Made by a program: the position numbers and the translations under genes. The notes beneath the pieces are model-generated. The model was not told the DNA's origin. It ran no database searches and worked only from the letters and a program-made list of their open reading frames with translations. 64,000 nucleotides of DNA from Bradyrhizobium sp. SZCCT0148 (GTDB lineage Bacteria; Pseudomonadota; Alphaproteobacteria; Rhizobiales; Xanthobacteraceae): NCBI RefSeq assembly GCF_018129985.1, contig NZ_JAFCKT010000006.1, positions 124,001 through 188,000 of the forward strand, given 5' to 3'. Shown piece after piece: positions 36,636 to 45,386 of the stretch (position 1 is the stretch's first letter; each line of letters opens with the position of its first letter).

Positions 36636-37118
36636 TCAGTTCAGGATCACGCGATTGCGCGACAGGAACACGCGCGTGCCGCGCGATTCGCCCTCGATCA
36701 CCAGATCCCACTGCCCAGGCGCGACGGCGGCATTGCCGCGATAGAGGCCGATGCCGGCTTCGGTGAGCTCGATGGCGAGATCGGCGCGCTTGTCGGTCGG
36801 CCGTTCCAGCCGGCCGCCGAATTTCAGTCCGGCGATCGGCTGACCGCCGGCATCGCGTGCCTCGACCTGAAGCACGGCACCGCCGTCGGCACGGCGCTCG
36901 ACATGGGCGTTGACCTTCCATTTGCGCGCGGCCTGGTCCTGCGCTGCCGATATCTCGCGGTCATAGGTCAGGCCCGCGGCATAGGGGCTGTCGACCTCGG
37001 TGCCCGGCAGCGTCGCGATCGCGAGCTTCATCATGGTGACGTTGACGCCGATCACGATTCCGAAAAATGCGACCAGCATCAGGAAGACCTTGGTTCCGGT
37101 CAGCGGCTTGGATGACAT
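36636..37118 (-). CDS. ccoH: cbb3 oxidase assembly protein CcoH (FixH)
   Basis: A 160-residue protein with one N-terminal span (VFLMLVAFFGIVIGVNVTMMKLA) and a periplasmic immunoglobulin-like domain, the FixH/CcoH layout. It stabilises assembly intermediates of the cbb3 oxidase. It starts 15 nt after ccoG and ends 11 nt before ccoI, so it belongs to ccoGHIS. Confidence 0.95.
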   Translation of the reverse strand: MSSKPLTGTKVFLMLVAFFGIVIGVNVTMMKLAIATLPGTEVDSPYAAGLTYDREISAAQDQAARKWKVNAHVERRADGGAVLQVEARDAGGQPIAGLKFGGRLERPTDKRADLAIELTEAGIGLYRGNAAVAPGQWDLVIEGESRGTRVFLSRNRVILN

Positions 37119-37133
37119 GATGGTCTCCTGGAT

Positions 37134-38597
37134 TTACGGCGCAACGAAATTGTCGGTGGCGCTGGCGGCGACGCCGAGCCCGATGTCCATCACATGGAAG
37201 CGGACCGGAATTGATTTCTCCGGATTGTTCTCGGCCGGCGCGGTGACGAGCAGGCGGAGTTCGCTGGTGGTGTCGCGCGGAATCACGATCATCGGCCGGT
37301 CGGGGGTCACCGAATCGGCGCCGACGACGTGCATCGCGAGATTGACCGGCCCCTCCGCATCGATGGCGATGACGCGGTCGTAGCCGCTCTTGTTCAGCAG
37401 CCGCACCGTATAGGCGTTGCGGATCGAACCGTCGCTGAGCTTGACCGCGACCGGATTGCGGTCGTGCAGCACGTTGACGTCGAGCAGGCTGCGCGTTGCC
37501 AGCGTGTAGACCATGAAGCCGCCGATCGCCGCGATGATCGCGCTGTAGACCACGGTGCGGGCCCGGACGATGCGGTAGATGGGCGCCTTGCCTTCCTGGC
37601 GGCGGTGGATGTTGATGTCGTTGTCGTAGCCGATCAGCCGCTTCGGCCGGCCGATCTTTGTCATCACGTTGTCGCAGGCATCGATGCAGAGCCCGCACTG
37701 GATGCATTCCATCTGCGGTCCGTTGCGGATGTCGATGCCGGTCGGGCAGACCGCGACGCATTGATAGCAATCGACGCAATCGCCGACCTGCTCGCCCAAC
37801 GCGCGCAGCTCGGCGGCCTTCTTGACCGAGGTGCGCTTCTCGCCGCGGTCGTAACGGTAGGTGACGTTGAGCGCCCACTCGTCGGTCAGCGCGGCCTGGA
37901 TCCGCGGCCATGGGCACATATAGGTGCAGACCTGCTCGCGCATGTAGCCGGCGAGCAGATAGGTCGTCGCGGTGAGGATGCCGATCCAGATATAGGCGAT
38001 CATCGGCGCCTGAAAGGTGACGAGCTCCTTCACAAGGGTCGGCGCGTCGTTGAAGTAGAGCACCCAGGCGCCGCCGGTCCACCAGGCGATCATGAGCCAG
38101 ATCGAATGCTTGAGCACGATCTCGGAGATTCGCTCGAGCTTCAGCGGGTCGGACGATTTGTCCTTCTTCATCCGCTCGCGCCGGTCACCCTCGATCAGAC
38201 GCTCGACGGCGTAGAACAGGTCGGTCCACACCGTCTGCGGACAGAGATAACCACACCAGATGCGGCCGCCGACCGAGTTCATCAGAAACAGCGCCACGGC
38301 CGCCACGATCAACAGGCCGGTAAAGTAATAGACCTCCTGTGGCCACAACTCGATGAAGAAGAAATAGAAGCGGCTGTTGGGTAGATCGATCAGCACCGCC
38401 TGGCTGGGAGCGCCGAGGCCGCGGTTCCAGCGCACGAAGGGGAGGAAGTAATAAACCCCGAGGCAGACCGCCATCAGGCCCCATTTGATCCGCCGGAACG
38501 TGCCGGAGACGCTCTGCGGATAGACCTTCTTGCGGGCTGCGTAGAGCGGCCCATCGCCATCCGACGTGAGGTCTTTGGGGTTCACGGTCTTGTTCAT
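37134..38597 (-). CDS. ccoG: cbb3 oxidase accessory ferredoxin-like protein CcoG (FixG)
   Basis: A 487-residue membrane iron-sulfur protein. About five spans are followed by two ferredoxin motifs (CVDCYQCVAVCPTGID and CIQCGLCIDACDNV) that should bind two 4Fe-4S clusters, and a C-terminal FixG immunoglobulin-like domain. RdxA/CcoG proteins are proposed to reduce copper for CcoI. The ATG at 38597 gives the expected MNKTVNPKDL start; sequence further upstream belongs to the promoter. First gene of ccoGHIS, preceded by a FixK2 box. Confidence 0.95.
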   Translation of the reverse strand: MNKTVNPKDLTSDGDGPLYAARKKVYPQSVSGTFRRIKWGLMAVCLGVYYFLPFVRWNRGLGAPSQAVLIDLPNSRFYFFFIELWPQEVYYFTGLLIVAAVALFLMNSVGGRIWCGYLCPQTVWTDLFYAVERLIEGDRRERMKKDKSSDPLKLERISEIVLKHSIWLMIAWWTGGAWVLYFNDAPTLVKELVTFQAPMIAYIWIGILTATTYLLAGYMREQVCTYMCPWPRIQAALTDEWALNVTYRYDRGEKRTSVKKAAELRALGEQVGDCVDCYQCVAVCPTGIDIRNGPQMECIQCGLCIDACDNVMTKIGRPKRLIGYDNDINIHRRQEGKAPIYRIVRARTVVYSAIIAAIGGFMVYTLATRSLLDVNVLHDRNPVAVKLSDGSIRNAYTVRLLNKSGYDRVIAIDAEGPVNLAMHVVGADSVTPDRPMIVIPRDTTSELRLLVTAPAENNPEKSIPVRFHVMDIGLGVAASATDNFVAP

Positions 38598-38653
38598 CGC
38601 TTCAATCGCCTTCGAAGGTGCGATTAAACCTAGACCCGATGCCGCCGGGCTAG

Positions 38654-38667
38654 TTGATCCAGCGCAA
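38654..38667 (-). promoter_or_regulatory. FixK2/FNR-type box upstream of ccoG
   Basis: Reads TTGCGCTGGATCAA on the minus strand, fitting TTG(A/C)-N6-(T/G)CAA. The centre is 63.5 nt before the ccoG ATG, the same distance as the box of ccoN, consistent with a class II promoter having the box near -41. Confidence 0.78.
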
Positions 38668-38695
38668 ACGGGGGCGAATTTGTTCGCCCCCGTTT
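38666..38695. terminator. Perfect 13-bp hairpin between ccoP and ccoG
   Basis: AAACGGGGGCGAA (38666-38678) and TTCGCCCCCGTTT (38683-38695) pair exactly around a 4-nt loop. It lies 25 nt past the ccoP stop and shares two bases with the FixK2 box of ccoG, so the two operons are separated by a very compact terminator-promoter junction. Confidence 0.75.
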
Positions 38696-38719
38696 CGCCG
38701 CCGATCGGCACGTCTTCGA

Positions 38720-39595
38720 CTATTTTCCGCCGCCCAGTGAGTGGACGTAGACGGCCATCGCCTTGATGGTGGCGGGATCGAGCCGCCCTTCCCAGGCCGG
38801 CATCACGCCGGCGCGGCCCTGGCTGATGGTCTCGATCAGGGCCGCCTCGTCGGAGCCGTAGAGCCAGATCTTGTCGGTCAGGTTCGGGGCGCCCATGTCC
38901 TGGTTGCCCTTGCCGCCGTCGCCGTGGCAGGCGACGCAATTTTCCGCGAAGATCTTCTCGCCCTTGGCGGCATCGAAGCCGGTGCGGGTCGACAGGCCCG
39001 ACAGCGACCGCACGTAATTGGCGACCGTGACGATCTCGTCCGGCTTCAGCACGCCGTCCTTGCCGAAGGCGAGCATCTGGCCCTCATGCGTCTTGGCATG
39101 ACCGGAGCGCGCGCCAAATTGGATGGTCTGCATGATCTGGTCGAGCGTGCCGCCCCACAGCCAGTCGTCGTCGTTCAGGTTCGGATAGCCCTTGGCGCCG
39201 GCACCGCCGGAGCCGTGGCACGGCGCGCAATTGTCGCCGAACACGGTCTTGCCCTTGGCGCGGGCGAGCGCCAGCAAGGCCGGGTCCTTCTCGATGTCGG
39301 CGAGCGAGGCGGTGCCCAGCGCCGCCATCTTGTCGCCGCGGATCTTCTCGAGATTTGCGAGCTCGACCGCAACGTCGGCACGCGAGGAGTAGCCGAACAT
39401 GCCGGTGGTGTTGCTGGAGATCAGCGGCCAGGCCGGATAGACGACCCAGTAGGCGATCGCCCAGACGATGGTGAGGTAGAAGGTGATCACCCACCAGCGT
39501 GGCAGCGGTGTATTGAGCTCCTTGATTCCGTCCCACTCGTGCCCGGTCGTGGACTTGCCGGAAACGGAATCGATGTCGCTGTGATGGTCGGTCAT
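38720..39595 (-). CDS. ccoP: cbb3 oxidase dihaem cytochrome c subunit CcoP (FixP)
   Basis: A 291-residue membrane-anchored dihaem c-type cytochrome. One span at about residues 35-57 (WWVITFYLTIVWAIAYWVVYPAW) precedes two haem c domains with CAPCH (Cys123, Cys126, His127) and CVACH (Cys220, Cys223, His224). It passes electrons to CcoO and the CcoN active site. The ATG at 39595 has GGAGGAG at the right distance and is preferred to a GTG nine nt upstream. Confidence 0.96.
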   Translation of the reverse strand: MTDHHSDIDSVSGKSTTGHEWDGIKELNTPLPRWWVITFYLTIVWAIAYWVVYPAWPLISSNTTGMFGYSSRADVAVELANLEKIRGDKMAALGTASLADIEKDPALLALARAKGKTVFGDNCAPCHGSGGAGAKGYPNLNDDDWLWGGTLDQIMQTIQFGARSGHAKTHEGQMLAFGKDGVLKPDEIVTVANYVRSLSGLSTRTGFDAAKGEKIFAENCVACHGDGGKGNQDMGAPNLTDKIWLYGSDEAALIETISQGRAGVMPAWEGRLDPATIKAMAVYVHSLGGGK

Positions 39596-39600
39596 GTCTC

Positions 39601-39765
39601 TCACTCCTCCCGCAACGGCAGGTGCGCTGCTTCGTCGAAGGCAGCCTTGTTACGGGGCCAAAAAGCGTAGGCGACGATCGCGAGAAAGATCGCGACGAAC
39701 ACCGGGGTCCAGATCGTCGTCACGAGCTCGGACGCTAGATTGTGGACTGTCAGGATGGCTTTCAT
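39601..39765 (-). CDS. ccoQ: cbb3 oxidase subunit CcoQ (FixQ)
   Basis: A 54-residue single-span protein (TPVFVAIFLAIVAYAFWPRNKAAFDEAA) with the PRNKxxFDEAA tail diagnostic of CcoQ, which stabilises the assembled oxidase. It starts 13 nt after the ccoO stop and ends 5 nt before the ccoP ATG. Confidence 0.95.
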   Translation of the reverse strand: MKAILTVHNLASELVTTIWTPVFVAIFLAIVAYAFWPRNKAAFDEAAHLPLREE

Positions 39766-39778
39766 CGTTCATGCCTTC

Positions 39779-40513
39779 TCAGCGAAGATTGGCTTTCTCG
39801 TTGTAGATCTTGAAGTCGACCAGCGTGCCGAGCATCTGCAGGTACGCGATCAGCGCGTCCATCTCGGTCGGCGTACCGACCTTGCCGTCGAAATTGCGCA
39901 CGACGGCCTTGGCATAGCGCTTGTTGAAGGCGTCGGTGCCGGCATTCTCCGGATCGGCCTGGGCCCTCATGTCGGCGCCGGCGCTGGCGATCTGGTCGTC
40001 CGTGTAGGGCACACCGACCGTCCTCAGCGTGCGCATGTGGTCGGCGATGGTGTCCGGATCGACCTCGTTGCGGCTGAGGAACGGATAGCCCGGCATCACC
40101 GACTGCGGCACGATCGCGCGCGGATTGGTCAGATGGGTCACGTGCCAGTCGTCGGAATATTTGGCGCCGACGCGGGCGAGGTCGGGACCGGTGCGCTTGG
40201 AACCCCACTGGAACGGGTGGTCGAACATGCTCTCGGCGGCGAGCGAGAAGTGGCCGTAGCGCTCGACCTCGTCACGCAGCGGCCGGACCATCTGCGAATG
40301 GCAGAGATAGCAGCCCTCGCGGACGTAGACGTTGCGCCCGGCGAGCTCCAGCGGCGTGTAGGGCCTGACCCCGTCGACCTTCTCGATCGTGCTCTTGAGG
40401 TAGAACAACGGGGTGATCTCGACGAGACCGCCGATCGCGATCACCAGCAGGATGCCGACGACCAGGATGATCGAGTTCTTTTCGAAGACTTGATGACGTG
40501 TCCAGAATGACAT
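39779..40513 (-). CDS. ccoO: cbb3 oxidase monohaem cytochrome c subunit CcoO (FixO)
   Basis: A 244-residue protein with one N-terminal span (SIILVVGILLVIAIGGLVEI) and a single haem c site, CYLCH at residues 68-72. Further conserved text includes YGHFSLAAESMFDHPFQWGSKRTGPDLAR and a distal methionine in VMPGYPFL. It relays electrons between CcoP and CcoN. It follows ccoN after 10 nt. Confidence 0.96.
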   Translation of the reverse strand: MSFWTRHQVFEKNSIILVVGILLVIAIGGLVEITPLFYLKSTIEKVDGVRPYTPLELAGRNVYVREGCYLCHSQMVRPLRDEVERYGHFSLAAESMFDHPFQWGSKRTGPDLARVGAKYSDDWHVTHLTNPRAIVPQSVMPGYPFLSRNEVDPDTIADHMRTLRTVGVPYTDDQIASAGADMRAQADPENAGTDAFNKRYAKAVVRNFDGKVGTPTEMDALIAYLQMLGTLVDFKIYNEKANLR

Positions 40514-40523
40514 TGTTTGCTCC

Positions 40524-42173
40524 TCATTCCGCCGGCTGAAGAGCGACGGGCATCTGGACTTCCGCCTCGCCGACGCGAACCGTCATCCAGAGATTATAGG
40601 CCATGATCAGCGCGCCGATCAGGAACAGGCCGCCGCCGGCTGCGCGGATGATGTAGAAGGGATGCATCGCCTCGACGGTTTCGATGAAGGAATATTCGAG
40701 GAAGCCGAGCGAGGTGTAGGCGCGCCACATCAGGCCCTGCAGGATGCCGGACACCCACATCGCCGAGATGTAGAGGACGATGCCGAGGGTCGCGACCCAG
40801 AAGTGCCAGTTGACGAGCTTCAGGCTGTAGAGCCCTTTGCGATTCCAGGCCCACGGCACCAGGCAGTACAGCGCGCCGAAGGAGACGAAGCCGACCCAGC
40901 CGAGCGCGCCGGAATGCACGTGGCCGATGGTCCAGTCGGTGTAGTGGCTGAGCGAGTTGACCACCTTGATCGACATCATCGGGCCTTCGAAGGTCGACAT
41001 GCCGTAGAAGGCGACGGAGACCACGAGCATGCGCAGCACGGGATCGGTACGCAGCTTGTCCCAGGCACCCGACAGCGTCATCAGGCCGTTGATCATGCCG
41101 CCCCAGGAAGGCATCCACAGCATGATCGAGAAGGTCATGCCCAGCGTCTGCGTCCAGTCCGGCAGCGCCGTGTAGTGCAGATGGTGCGGACCAGCCCAGA
41201 TGTAGAGGAAGATCAGCGCCCAGAAGTGGATGATCGACAGCCGGTAGGAATAGATCGGCCGCTCGGCGCGCTTCGGGATGAAGTAGTACATGATGGCGAG
41301 GAAGCCGGCGGTCAGGAAGAATCCGACTGCGTTGTGGCCGTACCACCACTGGAACATGGCGTCCTGGATGCCGCCCCAGGCGACGTAGGACTTCGAGCCG
41401 AACACCGAGACGGGAAGTGCCGGGTTGTTGCCGAGATGCAGAACCGCGATCGTCACGATGAAGGCGAGATAAAACCAGTTCGCGACGAAGATATGCGGCT
41501 CCTTGCGCTTGATGATGGTGACAAGGAAGACCAGCAGATAGGTGACCCAGACGATGGTCAGCCACAAATCGGCGTACCATTCCGGCTCGGCATATTCCTT
41601 CGACTGGGTAACGCCGAGCAGATAGCCGGTGCCGGCGACCAGAATGAAGAAATTGTAGCCGACCACGACGAACCACGGCGCGAGATCGCCGGCGAGGCGT
41701 GCGCGGCAGGACTTCTGCACCACGTAGAAGGAGGTCGCGAGCAGCACGTTGCCGCCGAAGGCGAAGATCACCGCGGAGGTGTGCAGCGGCCTCAGACGGC
41801 CGAAGCTCGTCCAGGGCAGATCGAAGTTCAGCGCCGGCCAGGCCAGCTGCGAAGCGATGATGAGGCCGACGAGGAAGCCGGCAATGCCCCAGAACATCGC
41901 CATGAAGGAGGAGAACTTGATCGGGCCCATGTTGTAGTTCGGGCGGCCGTTGATCTCCTGCGGCGGCAGCGCGGCCGGGCGGTCGAGGTAGCGGTTGATG
42001 ATGACGAACACCGCGGCCAGGCTCGCCGCCGCGCTGAGCGCGGCGTGGAAGGCGAACGGCGCATCGAGCGCCTTGGCCGAGGCGATCACGCAGAGGAAGG
42101 CGGTGACTGCGAACACGACAGCCAAGCCGCTTTCACCGATGGTCATGGATTTGGAGATGGAGGGCTGGCTCAT
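40524..42173 (-). CDS. ccoN: cbb3-type cytochrome c oxidase catalytic subunit CcoN (FixN)
   Basis: A 549-residue catalytic subunit with about 12 to 14 spans, holding haem b and the haem b3-CuB site where oxygen is reduced. Copper and haem histidines appear in QWWYGHNAVGFFLTAG, AGPHHLHYTALPDW and DWTIGHVHSGALGWVG. The high oxygen affinity of this oxidase allows respiration at nanomolar oxygen, as in root nodules. First gene of ccoNOQP, with a perfect FixK2 box 63.5 nt upstream of the ATG. Confidence 0.97.
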   Translation of the reverse strand: MSQPSISKSMTIGESGLAVVFAVTAFLCVIASAKALDAPFAFHAALSAAASLAAVFVIINRYLDRPAALPPQEINGRPNYNMGPIKFSSFMAMFWGIAGFLVGLIIASQLAWPALNFDLPWTSFGRLRPLHTSAVIFAFGGNVLLATSFYVVQKSCRARLAGDLAPWFVVVGYNFFILVAGTGYLLGVTQSKEYAEPEWYADLWLTIVWVTYLLVFLVTIIKRKEPHIFVANWFYLAFIVTIAVLHLGNNPALPVSVFGSKSYVAWGGIQDAMFQWWYGHNAVGFFLTAGFLAIMYYFIPKRAERPIYSYRLSIIHFWALIFLYIWAGPHHLHYTALPDWTQTLGMTFSIMLWMPSWGGMINGLMTLSGAWDKLRTDPVLRMLVVSVAFYGMSTFEGPMMSIKVVNSLSHYTDWTIGHVHSGALGWVGFVSFGALYCLVPWAWNRKGLYSLKLVNWHFWVATLGIVLYISAMWVSGILQGLMWRAYTSLGFLEYSFIETVEAMHPFYIIRAAGGGLFLIGALIMAYNLWMTVRVGEAEVQMPVALQPAE

Positions 42174-42229
42174 GCGGATTCTCTCTGAAAGAACACGGGG
42201 CCAGAAACCACATTCACCCTCGCGGGGAA

Positions 42230-42243
42230 TTGATTGAAATCAA
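42230..42243 (-). promoter_or_regulatory. FixK2/FNR-type box upstream of ccoN
   Basis: TTGATTGAAATCAA, a fully symmetric TTGA-N6-TCAA site. The centre lies 63.5 nt before the ccoN ATG, so the start site would be about 22 nt before the ATG if the box sits at -41.5. Confidence 0.9.
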
Positions 42244-42378
42244 GACAGGTGGATTTCTGTTAATGTTGGCGGTTCAAATCAGGCCGCGATGTCAATCCCT
42301 TGCGCCACGCATCGCGTGCGGCAAGGCTTCGCCTCCGGGAAACCACGGAGGCGGAAAAGCAAGAACTCGAGCGGTGCG

Positions 42379-42804
42379 TCAGTCGAGCGCCGTCGCCTTG
42401 AGCGCCGCGATGACATCCTCGCGGGCGATGATTCCGACCAGCTTCTGCGCGCCGTCGAGCACGATGATGCTCCTGATGCGGTGCTCAACCATGATCTGGA
42501 GGACGCGCGTCAGCCGCGTGTCGGGGCTGACATAGATGAACTCGGGCGTCATCACGTCGCCGACCTTGCGACTCATCAGGTCGTGATAGCGGGGCAGCAT
42601 CTGAGTAGGCGAGAAGGCGAAGCACTTCAGGATGTCGAATTTAGTGACGATACCGACCACCTGCCCGTCGTCCTCGACCGGATAGGAGTTGAAATCGTCG
42701 GTCTCGAACATCTCGCTCAGCTCGAGCAAGTCACGGTCGCGTTGCACCACCTTGACGTTGCGCGTCATATAGCCGTCGACGGTCTGCTCAAGAAATCTGT
42801 ACAC
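42379..42804 (-). CDS. CBS-domain pair protein
   Basis: A 141-residue protein made almost only of two CBS motifs (VDGYMTRNVKVVQRDRDLLELSEMF and RKVGDVMTPEFIYVSPDTRLTRVLQIM), which form a Bateman module that binds adenine nucleotides. A likely energy or redox sensor of the microaerobic regulon. It starts 28 nt after the UspA-type gene and lies just upstream of the ccoNOQP promoter, so it is probably co-transcribed with the former. Confidence 0.9.
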   Translation of the reverse strand: MYRFLEQTVDGYMTRNVKVVQRDRDLLELSEMFETDDFNSYPVEDDGQVVGIVTKFDILKCFAFSPTQMLPRYHDLMSRKVGDVMTPEFIYVSPDTRLTRVLQIMVEHRIRSIIVLDGAQKLVGIIAREDVIAALKATALD

Positions 42805-42832
42805 GGCGTCCTCCTCGATTCGCTTCCGGCCT

Positions 42833-43666
42833 TCAGTGCGACAGCAGCACGCTGCGGGCGGTCTGCGTGACCAGATACTGAGTGACGCCTCCCAGGATCA
42901 GTTCACGAAACCTCGAATGACCATAGGCGCCCGCTACGATCAGGCCGGCATCGACATCGCCGGCGACCTTCTCCAATTGCACGGCGGCGGCTTCGTTCCG
43001 GGCGCTCTCGCAAATGCGGGCGGTCGCGGGGACGCCATGGCGGGCGAGCCAGGCGACAACGTCGGTGACGCCGGCCATCACGACCGAACGGTCGTCGTCG
43101 CGCTCCGGAATTGTGGCGATGGTGACGTCCCTCGCCTTACGCAACATCGGCAGCGCATCGGCCACCGCGCGCCGCGCCTCCGGCGTGTCCTTCCACGCCA
43201 CCAGCACGCTGCGCAGGTCGAGCCAGTTGACCCGGTCGGGCACGACGAGAAGGGGGCGGCCGGCCTGCATCACCAGATCCTTGGGGCTGGCAAGCGCGAA
43301 CGCGTCGGAGAAAGCCGGGCTCTGTCCGCCGCTCACGACGATGTCGGCGCAACGCGCCTGCGCCAGGGCGAATCGCGCCGGAAAGTCCATGGCGCTGCGC
43401 CACTCCGCATGTCCGCCGCGGTTCTTGGTGGCGGCGCGGAATTGCGCTTCGAGGCCGGCCAGCCGCCGTCTGACCGAAGCTTCGCCCTCGTCGATCAGTG
43501 CTTGCGCCTCGACGCCGTCGGTGAAATAGAGCGGCGGCGCAAATTGGGCCGCCGCGACCCCGACGATAGCAGCCTCGAATCGTTCGGCGAGCTCGCCGGC
43601 CACCTGAAGACGCGCTTCGTTGGACTGGTCGAGCGCCAGGCTGACCATCACCGTCGCGTATGTCAT
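42833..43666 (-). CDS. Universal stress protein, tandem UspA-like
   Basis: A 277-residue universal stress protein with an N-terminal half starting MTYATVMVSLALDQSNEAR and a second nucleotide-binding half ending GLIVAGAYGHSRFRELILGGVTQYLV, which contains the G-x2-G-x9-GS/T-like ATP motif of UspA (GAYGHSRFRELILGGVT). Usp proteins are commonly induced under oxygen limitation. The ATG at 43666 follows GGAG. It is divergent from fixL and precedes the CBS gene. A near-consensus FixK2 box sits upstream at the same distance seen for ccoN and ccoG. Confidence 0.9.
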   Translation of the reverse strand: MTYATVMVSLALDQSNEARLQVAGELAERFEAAIVGVAAAQFAPPLYFTDGVEAQALIDEGEASVRRRLAGLEAQFRAATKNRGGHAEWRSAMDFPARFALAQARCADIVVSGGQSPAFSDAFALASPKDLVMQAGRPLLVVPDRVNWLDLRSVLVAWKDTPEARRAVADALPMLRKARDVTIATIPERDDDRSVVMAGVTDVVAWLARHGVPATARICESARNEAAAVQLEKVAGDVDAGLIVAGAYGHSRFRELILGGVTQYLVTQTARSVLLSH

Positions 43667-43723
43667 CGAAATTCTCCAGTGCAAAGACTTTGGTAGAATT
43701 TACGCCGGCTCCCGAACATGGGG

Positions 43724-43737
43724 ATGAGATAGATCAA
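43724..43737 (-). promoter_or_regulatory. Degenerate FixK2 box upstream of UspA gene
   Basis: TTGATCTATCTCAT on the minus strand, one base off TTGA-N6-TCAA. The centre is 64.5 nt from the UspA ATG, nearly identical to the spacing of the boxes for ccoN and ccoG, which supports a functional role. Confidence 0.5.
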
Positions 43738-43865
43738 GGCGGCCGCAGGCACCCGACTTGGCGTCAACCGGCGGGCGACGGAACTTGCCTCCGGCCCGGC
43801 CTTGGGCAACATTGGGCGAGCGGTAACCGCGTCCGGGAGCCGCCCCATCAGGATTGGAGCATCAT

Positions 43866-45383
43866 TTGTCGCCGAGCCGCGTAACGCATTTGCAGGACGA
43901 CGGTCGGGGTGAGCGTTTTCGCGTTCGGATCGAAGGGTTTGGCGTCGGCACCTGGGATCTCGACCTCGCGACAAGGGAATTGGATTGGTCCGATACCGCC
44001 AGGGTGCTGCTCGGCATCGAGCGGGATCAGCCGGCGAGCTACGATCTGTTCCTGTCGCGCCTTCAACCCGCGGACAGAGAGCGGGTCGAGGGTGCAATCA
44101 AGCGCGTGTCCGAGAGTGGCGGCAGCTTCGACGTATCATTCAAGGTTGCGAATGCCTCCGGCAGCGGGCAGTGGATCCGAGCCCGGGCCGGACTCATTCG
44201 GGACGAATCCGGCGTCGCTCGTCATCTCAGCGGCATCTTCCTCGACATCGACGCAGAAAAGCAGGTCGAAGAGGCGCTGCGCACGCGCGAGACCCACCTC
44301 CGCTCCATCCTCCAGACCATTCCTGACGCCATGATCGTCATCGACGGTCACGGCATCATGCAACTCTTCAGCACGGCCGCGGAGCGCCTGTTCGGCTGGT
44401 TGGAGCACGAGGCGATCGGCCAGAACGTCAGCATCCTCATGCCGGAGCCCGATCGCACCCGCCACGACAGCTACCTCGCCCGTTACCGCACCACGAACGA
44501 TCCGCACATCATCGGCATTGGCCGGATCGTGACGGGCAAGCGCCGCGACGGCACGACTTTTCCCATGCATCTGTCGATCGGCGAGATGGAATCCGGCGGC
44601 GAGCCCTATTTCACCGGCTTCGTCCGCGACCTTACCGAACACCAGCAGACCCAGGCCCGGCTCCAGGAATTGCAATCCGAGCTCGTCCACGTCTCGCGAT
44701 TGACCGCGATGGGCGAAATGGCCTCCGCGCTCGCCCATGAGCTCAACCAGCCGCTGGCGGCGATCAGCAATTACATGAAGGGATCGCGGCGCCTCCTTGC
44801 CGGCAGCAGCGACCCCAACACCCCGAAGATCGAAAGCGCACTGGATCGTGCGGCGGAGCAGGCCTTGCGCGCCGGCCAGATCATTCGGCGCCTGCGCGAC
44901 TTCGTTTCCCGCGGCGAGTCGGAGAAGCGGGTCGAGAGCCTGTCCAAGCTGATCGAAGAGGCCGGCGCGCTCGGGCTCGCCGGCGCCCGCGAGCAAAACG
45001 TGCAGCTCCGCTTCAGCCTCGATCCCGACGCCGATCTCGTGCTTGCCGATCGCGTGCAGATCCAGCAGGTGCTGGTCAATCTGTTCCGCAACGCGCTGGA
45101 GGCGATGGCCAAATCGCCGCGCCGCGAGCTCGTCGTCGCCAACAGCCGTGTCGCCGACGACATGATCGAGGTGGAGGTCTCCGACACCGGCGCCGGCTTC
45201 CGGGACGATGTCATTCCAAACCTGTTCCAGACGTTCTTCACCACCAAAGACACCGGCATGGGCGTCGGACTCTCCATTAGCCGCTCGATTATCGAGGCTC
45301 ACGGCGGGCGCATGTGGGCCGAAAGCAACGCAGCGGGCGGAGCGACATTTCGCTTCACCTTGCCGGCAACCGACGAGAGCTGA
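43866..45383 (+). CDS. fixL: Oxygen-sensing haem histidine kinase FixL
   Basis: A 505-residue cytosolic kinase. PAS-A covers about residues 10-130, the haem-binding PAS-B about 140-260, then the HisKA and HATPase domains. Haem ligand His200 (RHDSY), Arg206, His214 and Arg220 (IIGIGR) lie at exactly the numbers known in Bradyrhizobium FixL, as does the phospho-acceptor His291 (AHELNQPLA). ATPase boxes NLFRNALEA, DTGAGF and GMGVGLSIS are intact. When oxygen leaves the haem the kinase phosphorylates FixJ. The TTG at 43866 with GGAG upstream gives this numbering; a TTG at 43854 would add four residues. Confidence 0.97.
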   Translation: MSPSRVTHLQDDGRGERFRVRIEGFGVGTWDLDLATRELDWSDTARVLLGIERDQPASYDLFLSRLQPADRERVEGAIKRVSESGGSFDVSFKVANASGSGQWIRARAGLIRDESGVARHLSGIFLDIDAEKQVEEALRTRETHLRSILQTIPDAMIVIDGHGIMQLFSTAAERLFGWLEHEAIGQNVSILMPEPDRTRHDSYLARYRTTNDPHIIGIGRIVTGKRRDGTTFPMHLSIGEMESGGEPYFTGFVRDLTEHQQTQARLQELQSELVHVSRLTAMGEMASALAHELNQPLAAISNYMKGSRRLLAGSSDPNTPKIESALDRAAEQALRAGQIIRRLRDFVSRGESEKRVESLSKLIEEAGALGLAGAREQNVQLRFSLDPDADLVLADRVQIQQVLVNLFRNALEAMAKSPRRELVVANSRVADDMIEVEVSDTGAGFRDDVIPNLFQTFFTTKDTGMGVGLSISRSIIEAHGGRMWAESNAAGGATFRFTLPATDES

Positions 45384-45386
45384 TTC

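Noticed and set aside
34606..36744. Long plus-strand open frame opposite ccoI
   Set aside because: Antisense shadow; ccoI carries all P-type ATPase motifs.
43801..43865. Possible FixK box upstream of fixL in TTGGGCAACATTGGGC
   Set aside because: Half-sites are too close and do not fit TTG(A/C)-N6-(T/G)CAA.
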